Origin: Sporosarcina obsidiansis
Lineage (GTDB): Bacteria > Bacillota > Bacilli > Bacillales_A > Planococcaceae
Direction of reading: 5' to 3'
DNA length: 64,000 nt
NCBI RefSeq assembly: GCF_009651005.1
Contig: NZ_WHVW01000006.1
Coordinates: 62,001 to 126,000, forward strand
Shown: piece by piece, positions 1 through 8,738 of the stretch
Layout of the letters: every line of letters begins with the position of its first letter
Numbering within the stretch: position 1 is the first letter of the stretch
Position numbers and translations under genes: made by a program
The notes under the pieces: generated by a model
What the model was told of the DNA's origin: nothing
What the model saw: the letters and a program-made list of their open reading frames with translations, nothing else
Database searches by the model: none

Positions 1-225
1 TTTGAAAATCCAGGGAGAACAAAATTGTCAAAAGGTGAAAATATTCAATTAATCATCGATAGAAATCACTTGAATTCTCCTGTTTATGTTGGTGATACAC
101 AAGGGGATCGGGATGCTGCTGCTTATGCAGGTATTCGATTTGTATATGCGGAATATGGATTTGGAGATGTAGATAGTTATGACTATAAAATTGAGGACAT
201 GTCAGACTTGCTGAAGCTGTTTTAA
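1..225 (+). CDS. HAD-family phosphatase (phosphoglycolate phosphatase-like), C-terminal part
   Basis: The open frame runs in from the window edge, so only the last 74 codons are visible. The stretch GDTQGDRDAA is HAD motif IV, with the acidic pair that holds Mg2+, and the preceding GRTKLSKGENI fits the segment before motif IV in Gph/PpaX-like hydrolases. Family members are cytoplasmic and remove phosphate from small phosphorylated metabolites; the substrate cannot be told from this fragment. The frame is open upstream of the first TTG/ATG-like codon at 25, so base 25 is not the start. The gene appears intact at its 3' end, stopping with TAA just before a decayed IS region. Confidence 0.8.
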   Translation, partial: FENPGRTKLSKGENIQLIIDRNHLNSPVYVGDTQGDRDAAAYAGIRFVYAEYGFGDVDSYDYKIEDMSDLLKLF

Positions 226-469
226 AATGTATTTATCACGTGTTCTGAATAACCAAAATTAATCTGCTATTGCGTAATAAATTCGTTCATGACACTCATA
301 AATAACCTTTATTCTAAGATGTCATTCGATAGAAAGGTTAGTCCAAAAGAAGCAGTTGTTGAAAGTTCGCATAAGTGTTGGCAGTGAGTTCACTTGCCTC
401 CTTTTAGTGTGTATGAACTACAGAAGAACGTATGCGGCGAATTGAAGTGGAATTTGGTATTTTCATTGT

Positions 470-1330
470 TTTAAACTAAACAGTAACATTCAAGTTTTGT
501 TTCACCCAGTGGCAAAGGATTCAATCGCCCAGCAGAATTTGTATTTTTCAACCATTTCCTCAATGGTGACATTCCAAAGGCTTGTAATGACTAGCATATA
601 CTTTCCGTCATAGCCTGTGAATGGCACAACGTGATGTCGACTCATTGTCTTATGGTGTTCCCATTATACAGGGCAAGTCAGCCATACATCCGAGTCTTCT
701 GAGCGGCTGCCATTGAGGGATTTCTTGCGTTCAGCTGGATGCTATTTTTCAGACGTAACACGAAGTCTTGGACGCTCATTAGGTATTCACCTATTTTATC
801 CAAGGAGAAATAAGCCATACTTTCAACTAGGATGAAACTCTTGTCTTCAAGCTCTTTTCACACAGGACCGTCATGTTTCAAACCGGTCGTTTCGACAGAG
901 GCATTTCGGTTTCGTTCTTACGACCAACATGCAGTTTAATCCCTACCGTGTTAGACAGTCCAACGCAAGCGGGTCTTTCCATCCGTGATAAGAAAATATT
1001 TTTGTACGTGTAGACGCCAGCGTTCTGCACTATTTAACTTCTCGATATGACTTTCAATACGCGCTTCCTGAAGGTTATAGACAAACGTTTTCATTTGTTT
1101 GAAGAGAGATGAGTGATCGACGATAGAAAAAAATCTGCACTTCTGAAGACATGCTGCGTCCTACAGTAGAAGGGTGTATTTTCGTCAAGCACTAGGTAAA
1201 TGTAATTGTCGATTGAATATAGTGTTTTAGCAATCTGGCTTCAAACGCTATCGTATATCGTTTTTTAGGACCAACGAAAGCGTACTTCTAAAGAAGAAAA
1301 CGCACATTCTTTATAAAAAGAACAAATTGT
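470..1330 (-). pseudogene. Decayed IS4-like transposase remnant
   Basis: No long open frame survives, but the minus strand read across several frames gives transposase-like text. Pieces include GIKLHVGRKNETEMP, then KSFILVE-like and AYFSLDKIGEYLMSVQDFV-like segments, and finally TSLWNVTIEEMVEKYKF followed by CWAIESFATWVKQNLNV. The last piece resembles the region around the catalytic Glu of IS4-family DDE transposases (W-IE-FF-W-KQ-LN). Stops and frameshifts occur roughly every 50-100 bases, so it is long dead. It lies directly upstream of the truncated ptsI and probably marks the event that cut that gene. Boundaries are approximate, and no terminal repeats were identified. Bases 226-469 and 1331-1607 hold no gene I can support. 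Confidence 0.55.
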
Positions 1331-1607
1331 AGGCAACTTCAAGTAAACCTGGCAGCCCAACGCGTCTAAATGACGGATATGCCAGTACTCCGTCGGTCCG
1401 TATAGCTACCAAACGCAGATGGAACAAAGCTATATATAGTCAATAGGCATCGCTTCAATGTAATGCGCAGTTTCACATTTTTGGTCGTAACGATTTTCAC
1501 GTGAGGTTAAACCCGCAAATCCGTGATAGAATGAGAGCCTGTCTACCTTGTTGTGTTGTTTGTTAGTATTCTCAACTCTAGTGGCTGGTTTTTTGTACAT
1601 TTTAATC

Positions 1608-2970
1608 AATGAATATATGAAGGAACGAGCTTCAGATATTCGCGATGTGACAAAACGCATTTTATCCCATCTTCTACATGTAAAAATCGTTAATTTGAGT
1701 ATGATTGACGAAGAAGTCATTATCATTTCTAAAGATTTGACACCTTCCGATACAGCTCAATTAAACAAAGAGTTTGTAAAAGCTTTTATCACAACTATAG
1801 GGGGAAGAACTTCTCACTCGGCAATCATGGCTCGCTCCATGGAAATTCCAGCTGTTGTAGGAGTGGATGGAGCAACAGACCGAATTGAAGATGGTGATTT
1901 AGTCATTGTGGATGGTTTGATTGGTGAGGTACATATTAATCCTTCTGATGACGTCATAGTATCTTATAAACAAGAACAAAAAAGATAGATAAAGAGAAAA
2001 AATTGGAAAAACTTGTTGATCAAGTGACTGTTACTGCTGATGGAAAGCAAATTGAGTTAGCGGCAAACATAGGTACGCCCTCTGACTTAGAAGGTGTCAT
2101 TGCAAATGGGGCTGAAGGGATCGGCCTTTATAGAACGGAATTCTTGTATATGGACAGAGATCAGTTGCCTACAGAAGAAGAACAGTTTACTGCTTATAAA
2201 AAAGTGCTTCAGGCAATGAAAGATAGACCAGTAGTAGTACGGACCCTTGACGTAGGCGGTGATAAAGAACTCCATATTTACATCTTCCAATTGAAACAAA
2301 TCCTTTTTTAGGATTCCGGGCCATTCGTTTATGCATACAAGAGCAAAAAATGTTTAGAACACAGTTGAGAGCATTGTTAAAGGCTAGTCTTTTCGGATCC
2401 TTAAAAATAATGTTTCCGATGATTGCTACAATTGATGAGTTTCGAAATGCAAAAGCTATTTTGGAAGAAGAGAAGCAGTCTCTACTAGCTAATCATATAA
2501 AAGTTGCGGATGATATAGAAATTAGTATTATGGTTGAAATTCCATCAACTGCAGTACAAGCGGATATATTTGCTAAAGAGGTTGATTTCTTTAGTATCGG
2601 TACCAATGATTTAATTCAATATACAATGGCTGCCGACCGGATGAATGAAACAGTTTCTTATCTATACCAACCTTGTAACCCTGCCGTTTTAAGGCTTATT
2701 AAGATGGTCATTGAGGCTGCACATAGTGAAGGGAAGAGTGTTGGGATGTGCGGTGAGATGGCAGGAGATGAAGTAGCTATCCCAATATTGCTTGGCTTGG
2801 GGCTTGATGAGTTTTCTATGAGTGCATCGTCCATCTTAAAGAGCCGTAAACAAATTAGTTTATTGAATACCAGTGAGATGGCAACTCTTGCAGAAGAAGC
2901 TATTAAAATGGATACCGCTGAAAAGGTAGTTCAAGCTGTTATGGAACGTGTCCTATCCTCTACACAATGA
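1608..2970 (+). pseudogene. ptsI: PTS enzyme I (phosphoenolpyruvate-protein phosphotransferase), truncated and frameshifted
   Basis: Enzyme I moves phosphate from PEP to HPr at the head of the sugar phosphotransferase system. Homology begins abruptly near [14 protein letters not shown], so roughly the first 110-120 residues, including much of the HPr-binding domain, are gone. The active-site His segment [13 protein letters not shown] is intact, as are [14 protein letters not shown], the substrate-loop region with [16 protein letters not shown], and GMCGEMAGD. Two frameshifts break the frame: one in an A-rich run near 1976-1985 (followed by a stop at 1986) and one near 2269, where KEL-PYLHLP would continue with one base restored. 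ptsH is not upstream; an IS remnant is. A functional copy elsewhere is possible. Confidence 0.92.
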
Positions 2971-3016
2971 ATGAAACCATGTGTATAGAATTAAAGTCTC
3001 TATTTTGTATAAGATA

Positions 3017-3065
3017 AGCAACGTCTTAGAATATTCCATCATATTCTAAGACGTTGCTATTTTTA
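3017..3065 (+). terminator. Rho-independent terminator after ptsI pseudogene
   Basis: A perfect 18-bp stem (3017-3034 with 3041-3058) around a 6-base loop, followed by ATTTTTATT. It is the original terminator of the broken ptsI gene and is still intact. Confidence 0.9.
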
Positions 3066-3231
3066 TTGGGGGCGCAACTGATTAGTATGAGTAGTCAGCG
3101 TTTTTCGGAAAGAACCTCTATCATGATAGGTTACACTTGTTTTCTGAAATATGCAGATGTAATGTATGATTTAACTACTAGTCGCAGTCTGTATACGATT
3201 TGACTGCACAACATAAAGAAGGTCATGTCTT

Positions 3232-4188
3232 ATGCTTATTAAATTAAATACATTCCTGCAAAGAAGAATCGCCATTTTGACGCCGCTTAGTTTACTGATG
3301 GGTGTTCTCTTTCATCAAGTAGGAGAGCAACTACTGTTTCTTGTATCTGGTCTGTTTGCGTTTATGACGTTTGTGGGCAGTTTGGGCATGAATGTGAAGG
3401 AAGCACGAATGATTGTGAAACATCCAGGGGTTGTCTTGGTGAGCATCGCTTTTTTGCATATTCTAATGCCTGCCTGGGCGTATTTCCTGTCCACTTTGTT
3501 TTTTTATGATCACTTGCTGACGATTGGTTTTATACTCGCTGTGGCGGTGCCAACGGGTGTGACAAGCGTAATTTGGGTTTCCATTTCGAAAGGTAATCTA
3601 CCATTATGTCTGTCTATTATTTTGGTCGATACGCTACTCGCTCCAGTCGTCATGCCTGCCATTCTTCATGTAGTAGCTGGCGAAGAAATTGCAGTCGATA
3701 CTACTTCGCTCATCTTAAATTTAGTTTGGATGATCGTGTTGCCGACACTACTCGGTATTTTGCTGAATGAATGGACAAAAGGGGAGATCCAGTCAACATG
3801 GAGCCCGAAATTGGCCCCGTTTTCGAAGCTGAGTTTATTCGCGATTGTTGCCATTAACGGAAGTGCAGTGGCTCCTTACGTAAAAGTTATTTCGTGGGAA
3901 CTGGTCAGCATTATTTTACTTGTATTGTTTATTGCGGCATCTGGATATGCAGCTGCTCTTACAATTGGTTATGTTCTATGGAAAGATCCGGTCATTGCTT
4001 CGACGTTTATGTATATGGGGGGGATGCGCAATATCGCAACCGGCGTCGTAGTTGCGACTACTTATTTTCCGGCAAAAGTGGCCATGCCGGTTGTGTTCGG
4101 CATGCTCTTTCAGCAAGTGCTGGCATCGCTGTTTAGTAAGGTAGCTGAATTTTATAGCAATCGTCATATATTGAAAAGCTCTACATAA
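3232..4188 (+). CDS. Bile acid:sodium symporter (BASS/SBF) family transporter
   Basis: A 318-residue, very hydrophobic protein with about nine to ten membrane spans, the size expected for BASS-family sodium-coupled carriers such as B. subtilis YocS. The conserved stretches are the helix-break segment AVAVPTGVTSVIWVSISKGN and, near the C-terminus, MGGMRNIATGVVVA. Bacterial members carry organic anions; the substrate here is unknown. The start is ATG 3232 with GAAGG about eight bases upstream. The stop codon lies in the loop of the hairpin at 4175-4197, so the terminator overlaps the gene end. A repeat element has split that terminator from its T-tract. The gene appears monocistronic. Confidence 0.8.
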   Translation: MLIKLNTFLQRRIAILTPLSLLMGVLFHQVGEQLLFLVSGLFAFMTFVGSLGMNVKEARMIVKHPGVVLVSIAFLHILMPAWAYFLSTLFFYDHLLTIGFILAVAVPTGVTSVIWVSISKGNLPLCLSIILVDTLLAPVVMPAILHVVAGEEIAVDTTSLILNLVWMIVLPTLLGILLNEWTKGEIQSTWSPKLAPFSKLSLFAIVAINGSAVAPYVKVISWELVSIILLVLFIAASGYAAALTIGYVLWKDPVIASTFMYMGGMRNIATGVVVATTYFPAKVAMPVVFGMLFQQVLASLFSKVAEFYSNRHILKSST

Positions 4189-4197
4189 TAGAGCTTT
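4175..4197 (+). repeat. Proximal copy of duplicated terminator stem-loop (locus A)
   Basis: A 9-bp stem, AAAGCTCTA/TAGAGCTTT, with a 5-base loop. It overlaps the stop codon of the transporter gene and is followed by AAGATCG, not by a T-tract. The same 23 bases occur again at 4526-4548 with one mismatch (C at 4184, A at 4535). Confidence 0.9.
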
Positions 4198-4525
4198 AAG
4201 ATCGTAGATAAAAGAAAGGAAGTGGGAAGGTTACCGTTGATCTACGTTCCAGACTGACACTTTCCTGGGGGCGTGGCTTGAGCCTCCTCGTCCGCTTCGC
4301 TACTGCGGGGTCTCAAGACGCACGCTGATCCCCAAGGAGTCGCCGCCTTCCACTACGATCAACTAGCGTATTTCATTGATTTTTTAGTTGTTATTGCCTC
4401 TTCATCTGAATGATTGAAAGCGATGGTTAAGTTCATATTATAGAATAAACAGTAAGTGCTAAGAAAATTGTAAAATGAAAGGTTGTGAGCATACTTTTTA
4501 GTTTTGGGAGTTTGTCTACAAGTTG
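4198..4525 (+). mobile_element. Terminator-targeting repeat element, copy A (328 bp)
   Basis: This is a non-coding element with no open frame worth calling. Its left end, AAGATCGTAGATAAAAG, is a mutated form of the CAGACTGTAGACAAAAG end seen in copies B and C; its right end is GTTTGTCTACAAGTTG. Inside, a large imperfect inverted repeat runs from GTTGATC (4236-4242) to GATCAAC (4357-4363), with GC-rich arms containing CTGCGGGGTCTC and AAGGAGTCGCCGCCTTCCAC, and is followed by CTAGCGTATTTCATTGATTTT-like sequence shared with copy C. The right third (about 4390-4510) is AT-rich and differs from the other copies. It is flanked by direct repeats that are complete terminator stem-loops. It has no transposase, so it is presumably mobilised in trans if it moves at all. 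Confidence 0.85.
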
Positions 4526-4557
4526 AAAGCTCTAAATAATAGAGCTTTTTATTTTTG
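4526..4557 (+). terminator. Distal terminator copy with T-tract (locus A)
   Basis: The stem AAAGCTCTA/TAGAGCTTT (4526-4534 with 4540-4548) is followed by TTATTTTTG. This copy keeps the T-tract, so it is the working terminator for the upstream transporter transcript, which must read through the element to reach it. Confidence 0.85.
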
Positions 4558-4606
4558 ACTTATAATATACATATGTATACAATTAGGCGTGTATACAAAT
4601 GTATAC
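4555..4606 (+). promoter_or_regulatory. Regulated promoter with two palindromic operators
   Basis: TTGACT (4555-4560) and TACAAT (4578-4583) with a 17-base spacer make a good sigma-A promoter. A perfect 14-bp palindrome, TATACATATGTATA (4566-4579), fills the spacer. A one-mismatch copy, TATACAAATGTATA, lies at 4592-4605 between the -10 and the first gene, with centres 26 bases apart. Two sites on nearly the same face around the start of transcription suggest a dimeric repressor. No repressor gene is adjacent. Confidence 0.7.
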
Positions 4607-4624
4607 TAATGGAGGTGTGATGAA

Positions 4625-4981
4625 GTGAAAGAAGAATCTAATGAAATTCAAAGATTGGATACACCTTACCATAAAGGAGCTCATAGAGGGAAGGAACGCT
4701 CCCATCGTCATGGTGCAAAAACCTTTAGAAGAGGAAGAGCGATTGCTTTTCTCGACATGATGAATCTAAAGCGTGCCACCATTAAACAACAGCTGAACGA
4801 ACCAGAATTTACATCGATTCATTCTGTTTTGGTTGGAGAGTTAAAAGCAATTGATATGATTATTAACGAATTCATTAATCTATTCGAGATTCAGGAAAGT
4901 GAAATCACAGTAAATGAGACAGTAGAAGTTTCAGAGGAACCTGTAAAGAAAGGGGTAGAAAATGATGAAAGAAATGAATAA
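4625..4981 (+). CDS. Small hypothetical protein, first gene of operator-controlled operon
   Basis: A 118-residue protein I do not recognise. The N-terminal third is very basic and His/Arg-rich (KGAHRGKERSHRHGAKTFRRGR). The middle is predicted helical (FLDMMNLKRATIKQQLNEPEF, then a hydrophobic helix around GELKAIDMIINEFINLFEI). The tail is acidic. There is no signal peptide or membrane span. The GTG start at 4625 follows GGAGGTG at a good distance. The end overlaps the following methyltransferase gene by 20 bases, so the two are translationally coupled and probably act together. The basic N-terminus could bind nucleic acid or a polyanion, but that is only a guess. Confidence 0.75.
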   Translation: MKEESNEIQRLDTPYHKGAHRGKERSHRHGAKTFRRGRAIAFLDMMNLKRATIKQQLNEPEFTSIHSVLVGELKAIDMIINEFINLFEIQESEITVNETVEVSEEPVKKGVENDERNE

Positions 4982-5600
4982 CTATGTGGATGCGGTATTC
5001 TGTCCACAGGATGGATTATTGGAAGAAGTGATTTCTTCAATAAATGAAAATGGAATGCCTGCAATATCGGTATCGCCCAGTTCGGGTAAGTTGTTAACTA
5101 TGCTGGTGTCTATATCAGGTGCAGAAAATATTTTAGAGATAGGGGCGCTCGGAGGGTATAGCGGAATTTGTCTTGCTAGAGGGTTTACTGGCAAAGGAAA
5201 CTTAACATCCCTAGAGCTGGAAGAACAGTATGCAAAGCTTGCTCATCAAAATCTATCCAAGGCAGGTTTTGGCGATCAAGTCACGTATATGACAGGAGAG
5301 GCGTTAGGGAATCTAGAAAGTCTGGTCACGAATAAAAAACAGTTTGATTTTTTCTTTATTGATGCGGATAAAGGGAATTATGAAAATTACTTAAACTACT
5401 GTATTCAACTTGCCGTACCCGGAGCGCTAATCGTTGCAGATAACGTGCTCGCTCGTGGTAGTGTAGTAGGTCAGTCTGAACCGAAGCGCTATACTGAAAC
5501 GATGAAGAAATTCAATTTCGTCGTAGCAAACCACTTCCAATTAGAGTCCTTGCTTATCCCAACGGGTGATGGATTGACTGTGTCGATAGTTAGAAAATGA
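4962..5600 (+). CDS. O-methyltransferase, SAM-dependent (Methyltransf_3 / caffeoyl-CoA OMT-like)
   Basis: A 212-residue protein of standard length for the small class I O-methyltransferases. It has the SAM-binding motif EIGALGGYSG (about residues 58-67), an acidic residue after the second strand (SLELEEQYAKLA), FFIDADKGNYENYL with the metal/catalytic Asp, and VADNVLARGSV. These cytosolic enzymes methylate catechols or other hydroxylated small molecules using a divalent metal. B. subtilis TrmR (YrrM), a tRNA methyltransferase, belongs to the same fold family, but nothing here shows a tRNA role. It overlaps the preceding small gene and shares its operator-controlled promoter. Confidence 0.85.
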   Translation: MMKEMNNYVDAVFCPQDGLLEEVISSINENGMPAISVSPSSGKLLTMLVSISGAENILEIGALGGYSGICLARGFTGKGNLTSLELEEQYAKLAHQNLSKAGFGDQVTYMTGEALGNLESLVTNKKQFDFFFIDADKGNYENYLNYCIQLAVPGALIVADNVLARGSVVGQSEPKRYTETMKKFNFVVANHFQLESLLIPTGDGLTVSIVRK

Positions 5601-5676
5601 CAGAAGAATGGATAGTATATGGTTAAATAAAATAGACTATACTATTTACTAAACATTTAGAATAGGGGTTATTAAC

Positions 5677-5910
5677 ATGAATCCAACACAACAAAAGTTT
5701 CAAGAATTTATTTTAGAGCGTGTGCAAGAAAGTAAATCAGAGGAAGCAAGAGACTTACTATATGAGAGTTTTCAAAAGCAGAAAGAACATAGCTTTGATC
5801 GAGCCTATTTACTTAGTTTCATCCCCAGAATGAAGGCATTATTGAAACCAGAGCATATCGATGAAGTAGAAACGATTATGAACCAATTCGGTAGTAAGTT
5901 TACGCGATAA
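5677..5910 (+). CDS. Small hypothetical helical protein
   Basis: A 77-residue, charged, probably all-helical cytosolic protein (ILERVQESKSEEARDLLYESFQKQ, then SFIPRMKALLKPEHIDEVETIMNQF). The ATG at 5677 follows AGGGG. There is a 76-base gap after the methyltransferase, with weak promoter-like AT-rich sequence, so it may be either the third gene of that operon or separate. I do not recognise the family. It ends about 140 bases before the 6051-6080 terminator. Confidence 0.7.
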   Translation: MNPTQQKFQEFILERVQESKSEEARDLLYESFQKQKEHSFDRAYLLSFIPRMKALLKPEHIDEVETIMNQFGSKFTR

Positions 5911-6050
5911 TTAATTAAACTCTAAAGAAGTGAGTAATCTAAGTCTGTACCCGCTGTCTTTTTAACCACAAAACGTCATAAAGCTCTATACATACACCAT
6001 AAAATAGATAAAACTTAAAATGGATTATGCATATATTTGACTTTCTAGGA

Positions 6051-6089
6051 AAGCCATCATTCGAAACTGAATGATGGCTTATCTGTTTT
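6051..6089 (+). terminator. Rho-independent terminator
   Basis: A 12-bp perfect stem, AAGCCATCATTC/GAATGATGGCTT, with a 6-base loop (6063-6068), followed by ATCTGTTTT. It separates the methyltransferase region from the Wadjet operon. Confidence 0.85.
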
Positions 6090-6159
6090 GTACTATTTTT
6101 CGTTAGGCTTTGTAAAATATGTTATCCTGTACCTATATAAAGGAATGGAGACAACGACT

Positions 6160-7371
6160 ATGAGAACGGTGAAAGAGTTTCTAGAAACCTATATTTGTAA
6201 AGCAGGTGAAACGATTCAACAAGTGAGCGAGAATGAATGGGAGATTCAGAAGTGGACCGCTCGTACATTTAAGACAATGGGAAATGTTCTGGCAACTCAA
6301 GAATATGATACCCGTCCACCTGAAGAAATCATGAAACTAAATCTGAAGCCAAATTCTCGTAGAATGTCTTTGTCTATTTCGAATGAATTACTACAAGAAG
6401 CCCTTCAAAACGGGTGGTTAATTCAAGAAATACGCTTTAAATCAGACGGCAGAACACCTAGCAGTTCCATTTATCGTATGGGGCCTGGAGTAGCAGAATA
6501 TGAACGACTGAGAGACTTAGAAACAGAGGAAACAGATGAATTAATGCGTCAATCAGTACTTCAGGAACTTGATAGGTCTACAGCTCATCTACCTTCTGAG
6601 TTCATCCAACAGGTTAGGAAATTCTTGAGAGATGTGAAAGATGAGGAATCTTGGGGGAAAGAAAGAATTCGCAAGTTCACGCATTTCTTAATAGCCTTCC
6701 TTCAGTTGAAACACCATCAATCACAAATTGAATTTAAAGAAATTGGCGCCACCTATTATAAAAAAATTGGGGGTTCCAAAGCATTTGATTCGTATCGAGA
6801 TGAGTTTATTCGACGGTTAGAAAAATGGATAGACGCGCCTATCAGTGAAATAGGGATTGTTAGTACAGGTACTATTGTTCCGATCTATTTCACAGGGAAT
6901 ATAACTGGTCAATTCGCTGACTACTCATCTGGAACAGTTCATGCAACTACCGAAATTGCTGTGATGGATGAGAAATTTCATACGACTGCAGAAGTATTAT
7001 GGCTAGTGGAAAATCGCGCAGTGTTAACGAGAATGGCAAAAGAAGTTGATTTTATAAAGGACACGTCTTCCCTGATCATCTGTGTAGATGGGCAGGTACG
7101 TGGAGCGCATCGGAAATTTATTCAGCAACTTTGCGGGAATTCATTTATTCGGAAAGTAGTGATATGGGTCGATTATGATTTGGCTGGTAAGATCATTGCT
7201 AGAGATTTGGTTAGCCTAGTGGGTGAGATGATAATACGTTTCGTAGGTAATGAAGGCACTGTCTTTACGTCCTATGAAGAGTATGTAAAATGGTCTGAAA
7301 CAATTTGTGAGGCAGAACAAGAAATGTCGTTAGGGGGGCCAATTGAATGGAGGAAGTGGATAAGCAGTTAA
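6160..7371 (+). CDS. jetD: Wadjet JetD-like Toprim nuclease subunit
   Basis: A 403-residue protein from ATG 6160, chosen because GGAG lies eight bases upstream; an in-frame extension to 6088 has no ribosome site. The N-terminal half resembles the helical/wHTH part of JetD. The C-terminal half looks like a Toprim fold: WLVENRAVL supplies the conserved Glu, and VIWVDYDLAGKIIARDL supplies the D-x-D pair and the D-x-x-G pattern of JetD/topoisomerase VI-A type Toprim domains. JetD cleaves plasmid DNA that the SMC complex has extruded. It is the first gene of a four-gene overlapping operon, whereas JetD is last in the commonly drawn jetABCD order. Assignment rests on motifs plus context. Confidence 0.8.
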   Translation: MRTVKEFLETYICKAGETIQQVSENEWEIQKWTARTFKTMGNVLATQEYDTRPPEEIMKLNLKPNSRRMSLSISNELLQEALQNGWLIQEIRFKSDGRTPSSSIYRMGPGVAEYERLRDLETEETDELMRQSVLQELDRSTAHLPSEFIQQVRKFLRDVKDEESWGKERIRKFTHFLIAFLQLKHHQSQIEFKEIGATYYKKIGGSKAFDSYRDEFIRRLEKWIDAPISEIGIVSTGTIVPIYFTGNITGQFADYSSGTVHATTEIAVMDEKFHTTAEVLWLVENRAVLTRMAKEVDFIKDTSSLIICVDGQVRGAHRKFIQQLCGNSFIRKVVIWVDYDLAGKIIARDLVSLVGEMIIRFVGNEGTVFTSYEEYVKWSETICEAEQEMSLGGPIEWRKWISS

Positions 7372-8738
7372 TTTCGATATTCAATATGGATGCCCAGCAG
7401 CCTGAGATGACAAGGGCCATGCGGGATATCATTTCATTAGCCGGTGTAATGAAAGATTTATCTTCAGAAGCTGTCTTTCACTCGCCTTTGGAGATGTTGC
7501 GATTTTTACGAATTATCGAGTTAATACATGAGGAGGCATATGGATTGACGGACCCGATTGATAGTGCCGAAACCTTGTACTATCGATATCAGGCTCGTTT
7601 TCGTGATGACGATCCGCCTTCTAAATCGCGTGTAAATCAAATTGTCACAATTCTTTCAAGCAATAACTGGATTAGTAAACAAACGCATCAAATTAAAATG
7701 ATGAGTGTTGGAAAGCGAATGATGCACTCTTTAACGCGGCTCGCCAATGATTCACTCGCTTATTATTTGGAAGATGATATTGGGCGTTCCTTGTTTCAGG
7801 CTAGAAGGGATGCGGAGATCAGTGAAGCGTATGATGATAAAGGCATATCAGGTGGAAACATCATCGCCAGCATGATTCGTAATGTGAAAGATGCGAATGA
7901 CACACTAAAAGAGAGAGAGTTGGAGCTACTTGCCGATCGAAATGCGTTGCCACAATTGCAAGTAATTCATACGTTAATGGAGGATTTGGCTCTTAAACTA
8001 GATGCGAGAATTAATGAGTTCCAGACGATTGAGGACAGTCTTGCACTTAGTCATTTGATGCAGAGTGGAACGGGTGTCTTAAATGAAGGGACAAGCCTTT
8101 CACTTGGAATGATCAATAAGTATCTTCAGTTTATGAATGTTCAGCAAACGCCGCTCAAAACTGCAATTTCTCCTGAAAAGGTTCGAACGTTCATTGTCAA
8201 AATGTTTCATCCCCCACTGGAATCTGAAATTCCGAATGCGCATCAGCTTTTTAGCTTTATGGATCAAGGGCAATCCGAAGGGGAAGAACTGGATGGGATA
8301 TGGATTCCAGTGAAATACGCAAGTCCTTTAACCCCAATGGATATCGAGAGTGGAATAGAGTTTTTGGACAACTACGAGCCTGTTGTGACAGATATGGAAG
8401 AAGAGCATGTCATAGTATTCAGGCAAGAAACGTTGGATGTACAATCGATTGACGACTTAGTAGATGAAGCGAGCTGGTTGTTAACAAAAGCGAGTATTGA
8501 CACGGAGAAGATTGAACAGTACTTGGAACAGAAAAAAGAAGCAGGAATAGAAGAAACGATGATAGAAACGAGTTCGGCAGTCTGGGGAGATGCGATTCGC
8601 CAGCTTCTGGGGATTGCGGGGCTGGAAGCAAATAAAAAAGTACAGATTGGTCCAAAACTGCACGTGAAAGAATTTGATAAAGAATGGGAGTGGATACGAG
8701 ATGACGACCGAAGATTCAACATTCGAAAAAGAGAGTAA
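7347..8738 (+). CDS. jetA: Wadjet JetA-like kleisin (MukF/MksF-type)
   Basis: A 463-residue protein, the size of MksF/JetA kleisins. The N-terminus looks like a winged helix (MLRFLRIIELIHEEAYGL, with SRVNQIVTILSSNNWISKQ further on). The middle is mostly helical, with long amphipathic stretches (DANDTLKERELELLADRNAL, ARINEFQTIEDSLALSHLMQ). The acidic C-terminal part should bind the SMC head. It overlaps jetD by 25 bases and jetB by 38 bases. ATG 7347 sits after a GGGGGG run; GTG 7356 after GGAGG is the alternative start. In the complex, kleisin dimers bridge two JetC dimers and recruit JetB. Confidence 0.8.
   Translation: MEEVDKQLISIFNMDAQQPEMTRAMRDIISLAGVMKDLSSEAVFHSPLEMLRFLRIIELIHEEAYGLTDPIDSAETLYYRYQARFRDDDPPSKSRVNQIVTILSSNNWISKQTHQIKMMSVGKRMMHSLTRLANDSLAYYLEDDIGRSLFQARRDAEISEAYDDKGISGGNIIASMIRNVKDANDTLKERELELLADRNALPQLQVIHTLMEDLALKLDARINEFQTIEDSLALSHLMQSGTGVLNEGTSLSLGMINKYLQFMNVQQTPLKTAISPEKVRTFIVKMFHPPLESEIPNAHQLFSFMDQGQSEGEELDGIWIPVKYASPLTPMDIESGIEFLDNYEPVVTDMEEEHVIVFRQETLDVQSIDDLVDEASWLLTKASIDTEKIEQYLEQKKEAGIEETMIETSSAVWGDAIRQLLGIAGLEANKKVQIGPKLHVKEFDKEWEWIRDDDRRFNIRKRE

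Noticed and set aside
1430..1726. 98-codon minus-strand frame
   Set aside because: It covers decayed IS sequence and the antisense of the first ptsI codons; no ribosome site.
1976..2275. ptsI frameshifts as sequencing errors in an intact gene
   Set aside because: The N-terminal third is also missing and an IS remnant adjoins it, so the gene is broken even if the shifts were errors.
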